The notes under the pieces were generated by a model that made no database searches, had not been told where the DNA came from, and saw only the letters and a list, made by a program, of their open reading frames with translations. Positions 62,122 to 64,000 of a stretch of DNA of 64,000 nt are shown in pieces. The translations under genes were made by a program, and so were the position numbers. The stretch covers positions 248,001 to 312,000 of the forward strand of contig NZ_PYMI01000002.1 in NCBI RefSeq assembly GCF_003025595.1, written 5' to 3'. Each line of letters starts with the position of its first letter. The first letter of the stretch is position 1. The DNA comes from Photobacterium ganghwense. GTDB taxonomy: Bacteria; Pseudomonadota; Gammaproteobacteria; Enterobacterales; Vibrionaceae.

Positions 62122-62739
62122 TTATCCGCCCCAGCTCCCTGAAGAGCGGCTACTGCTGCTCCAGCTGGATTTTGCGGCGACAGTTGAGCCAAAGCCACCA
62201 CGGGAAATTGTACGGGTAACCGTGGGTTTTGGTTTCATATGGTCGCGGCTGACGATTACCTTGGACTTTTTATAACGGCTATTGCCGTAGTCATAACCGT
62301 CTGCCGTCGTCCAGCGGTTGTAGAAAGTGCTGCCCGGGTAGTAGGACGAGAACATGGGTTGTGAGTAATACCCGCGGTCCCGGTCCATCATTCGGCCAAA
62401 CATGAACCCTGCCATTGCAGGCATAAACCAGTTGTTGCTCTGGGACTGCACGCAGGCATTGGCCCCAAATTCTGATTCACAGTCATACCGGCTGTTGTAT
62501 TTCGGCGCGGTGCGGGCGGCTTCGTCCAGTGCATTCTGGTAGGCCGCTTTACACTCTTGGGTATAACTCGGATTGTCACTTTCACAATCTTTCAGCGTTT
62601 CGTAGATGGTTGCTTCCTGGCCGTTGTCACTGCAGCCTGACAGCGCGAAGCTGGCAAAAGCGACGGTAACCGGCACGGCACTGGCTGGACGCCAGTTTTT
62701 GCGCATACTGGCCAGTACGACATTTTTACTGCGTTTCAT
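62122..62739 (-). CDS. DUF1190 (YgiB/YjfM-like) exported protein
   Basis: A 205-residue protein of the DUF1190/UPF0441 family. RKNWRPASAVPVTVAFASFA is a membrane-like N-terminus followed by LSGCSD, a possible lipobox. DCESDNPSYTQECKAAYQNA and ARTAPKYNSRYDCESEFG are shared with E. coli YgiB and YjfM. The C-terminal third is rich in Ser, Gly and aromatic residues. Function is unknown. It follows a DUF350 gene by ten bases and a DUF2491 gene, matching the yjfKLM order, so YjfM is the better name by context. Confidence 0.86.
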   Translation of the reverse strand: MKRSKNVVLASMRKNWRPASAVPVTVAFASFALSGCSDNGQEATIYETLKDCESDNPSYTQECKAAYQNALDEAARTAPKYNSRYDCESEFGANACVQSQSNNWFMPAMAGFMFGRMMDRDRGYYSQPMFSSYYPGSTFYNRWTTADGYDYGNSRYKKSKVIVSRDHMKPKPTVTRTISRGGFGSTVAAKSSWSSSSRSSGSWGG

Positions 62740-62749
62740 GTCAGCCCCC

Positions 62750-63166
62750 TTAGTAGGTCATGCACGCTGCATTGAGCAGACCGACTGAAACCGATGTTGC
62801 CGCCATCATGATACCGGCCGGAATTTCACCCGCTTCGATACGTTCAACGATACGTGGCATGAAGCCAAAGCGCAGAATCCAGAAAGCCAGCATTTGTGCC
62901 AGCAGTGCCACAATACCCCATAGCGCAAAGTCGATGAGACCCACGGAGTTACTGGCAGCACCAGCAATAGCCAGACAGTAGCCGATGATCGAACCTGACA
63001 GACCAATCGCCGCCGCGATGTTCTGTTCTTCTTTTACCAGTTTCCATTCGTCATGCGGGGTGAAGCGAACATAGACGAATTTAAACAGCAGCAAGAACAC
63101 CAGAGACAGTGAAAAATACAGCAGAAATGAGCCAAGGCCAGCAAGAGATTGAGCAATTACTTCCAT
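62750..63166 (-). CDS. yjfL: DUF350 inner membrane protein (YjfL-like)
   Basis: A 138-residue protein of four hydrophobic segments, typical of DUF350. LSGSIIGYCLAIAGAASNSV and ALWGIVALLAQMLAFWILRF are the family's paired repeats. It stands between DUF2491 and DUF1190 genes, as yjfL does in the E. coli yjfIJKLMC operon, whose role is unknown but linked to envelope and PspA-like functions. Confidence 0.85.
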   Translation of the reverse strand: MEVIAQSLAGLGSFLLYFSLSLVFLLLFKFVYVRFTPHDEWKLVKEEQNIAAAIGLSGSIIGYCLAIAGAASNSVGLIDFALWGIVALLAQMLAFWILRFGFMPRIVERIEAGEIPAGIMMAATSVSVGLLNAACMTY

Positions 63167-63211
63167 GTGGATTCCATTTGGTTAAGTTGATTAAGTGGTG
63201 TCATTGACAAA

Positions 63212-63847
63212 TTATCCGATTAATCGGAAGTCGGTCGGAGACAGGTCGAAACCGGTGCTCAGCGCGAGGCAACGTTCAGCCTGATTGCGGTAGATTTTCT
63301 CTTCTCCGGCAACCATCAGGGATTCAAACTGCCCGTCACCGGTGTCCCGCTCGTAGACCATTACAAATTGATCGGTTTCCGAGACAGTACCGTTTTCCAG
63401 CCAGGTTTTTTCCGTCATGGCCACTGGGCGGGTATTTTCCCACACTTTGTCAAAACGATGGCCTTCCAGCTCCCAGTGCGACTGGACAATCTGGTTATCC
63501 AGCATCGACTGCCACTGGGACGGCGAATCAATCGGGCGAGATTCATAGAAGTAATACAGTTTCACTTCACTGATATCAGCCTCGCTATCACCATGCGTCA
63601 GCACCTGAATGAAGCCGTCGTCATCGGTGTAGTAGCGCAACAGCCGGGTTTGTGCATCCAGCCGGACTTCCCCAACCGCCTTGATCAGCTGAGTGCGCGA
63701 GGCACCTTCGATAATGAGTTGAGGCTCAATCAGCTTGAGCTTGAGATCATCCAGTTCGAAAGCGCCACCCAGGCGAAGTCCCATGATCTCCGGACTAGGG
63801 TCCGGTTGGGCTTCAGGGGCTTTTTTCTTTTTAAACCAGTCAAACAT
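63212..63847 (-). CDS. yjfK: DUF2491 protein (YjfK-like)
   Basis: A 211-residue soluble protein beginning MFDWFKKKK, with LRLGGAFELDDLKLKL, QLIKAVGEVRLD and LYYFYESRPIDSPSQW in the pattern of DUF2491/YjfK. GGAG lies six bases before the ATG. No catalytic site is known. It is the third gene from the window end in an operon with the ion channel-like gene upstream (its stop is 15 bases away) and YjfL-YjfM downstream. Confidence 0.84.
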   Translation of the reverse strand: MFDWFKKKKAPEAQPDPSPEIMGLRLGGAFELDDLKLKLIEPQLIIEGASRTQLIKAVGEVRLDAQTRLLRYYTDDDGFIQVLTHGDSEADISEVKLYYFYESRPIDSPSQWQSMLDNQIVQSHWELEGHRFDKVWENTRPVAMTEKTWLENGTVSETDQFVMVYERDTGDGQFESLMVAGEEKIYRNQAERCLALSTGFDLSPTDFRLIG

Positions 63848-63862
63848 AACGACTCCGGTCGG

Positions 63863-64000
63863 TCATGAACTCGCTGTAATGCGAGACCAGTTGAAATGCT
63901 CAACCCGCTCGTCAGCGATATAAAAGATTTTTGCACCTGGAGGTACAGAAATATCCAGTGACGGATTCAGCGCCACACCCTGACCACTGTCCACGGCGAT
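63863..64000 (-). CDS. C-terminal end of a probable ion channel or NAD-binding-domain channel protein (partial)
   Basis: Only the last 45 codons are in the window, ending at the TGA at 63863. The residues include LNPSLDISVPPGAKIFYIADE, which resembles the C-terminal RCK-like region of potassium channel proteins, where a GD/GAxLFYIAxxR pattern is common. In other gammaproteobacteria a potassium channel gene sits beside DUF2491/DUF350/DUF1190 genes. With so little sequence, the call rests mainly on that context. Confidence 0.5.
   Translation of the reverse strand: MAVDSGQGVALNPSLDISVPPGAKIFYIADERVEHFNWSRITASS

Overview
The window reads as a stretch of chromosome from a marine gammaproteobacterium of the Vibrionaceae type (Vibrio, Photobacterium or Grimontia relatives). 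The main reasons are an IrgA-type receptor divergent from an IrgB-type LysR regulator and followed by a VctPDGC-type catechol-siderophore transporter, a GH18 chitinase, and many stress and surface genes in typical gammaproteobacterial operons. The genus cannot be settled from the sequence alone. Almost all of it looks like ordinary chromosome. No insertion sequence, prophage, CRISPR array, rRNA or tRNA was found. One A+T-rich segment (about 34.2-36.8 kb) differs clearly from its surroundings and may have been acquired by transfer.

Layout. (1) 1-18.3 kb is a phenylacetate island. A penicillin G acylase-like lipoprotein, cut by the window edge, is followed on the same minus strand by a DctPQM TRAP transporter. 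Divergently come paaZ, then paaABCDEFGHIJ, paaK, and paaX-paaY. The whole hybrid aerobic phenylacetyl-CoA pathway is present. Together the genes could release phenylacetate from its amides, import it and degrade it to central metabolites. (2) 18.3-23 kb holds a small exported protein, a TetR regulator with two palindromic operators facing a metallo-beta-lactamase-fold lipid hydrolase-like gene, a CorC/HlyC-type membrane protein and a GNAT enzyme. (3) 23-30.3 kb is the Fur-linked siderophore uptake locus irgA/irgB/vctPDGC. It has no siderophore biosynthesis genes, so foreign catechols are a likely substrate. (4) 30.3-38.1 kb is rich in redox and stress genes: a ChrR-like cupin, a catalase with a possible OxyR site, MgtE, two tandem thiol peroxidases (the second exported and with a single cysteine), a pirin and a DoxX protein. 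(5) 38-43 kb holds an 8-bp tandem repeat, murQ, a beta-helix lipoprotein and two GNAT genes. (6) 43-49.7 kb is a LysR gene followed by a complete tripartite RND efflux operon. (7) 50-57 kb holds GNAT, GrpB-like, SDR and VOC genes, a multidomain chitinase and a LysR/NAD(P)-binding divergent pair. (8) 57-64 kb holds a di-heme MauG/CcpA-family lipoprotein, a secreted subtilase with a separate propeptide-like lipoprotein behind it, and the start of a YjfKLM-like envelope operon that runs off the window with the tail of a probable ion channel gene.

Two patterns cut across the annotation. First, intergenic spaces repeatedly hold short degenerate tandem repeats with 7-20 bp periods and unrelated sequences, at least nine loci. 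Second, clear intrinsic terminators delimit most transcription units, including one inside the vct operon and one on the plus strand with no annotated gene before it. All calls come from reading the sequence and from remembered family motifs. No database search was run.
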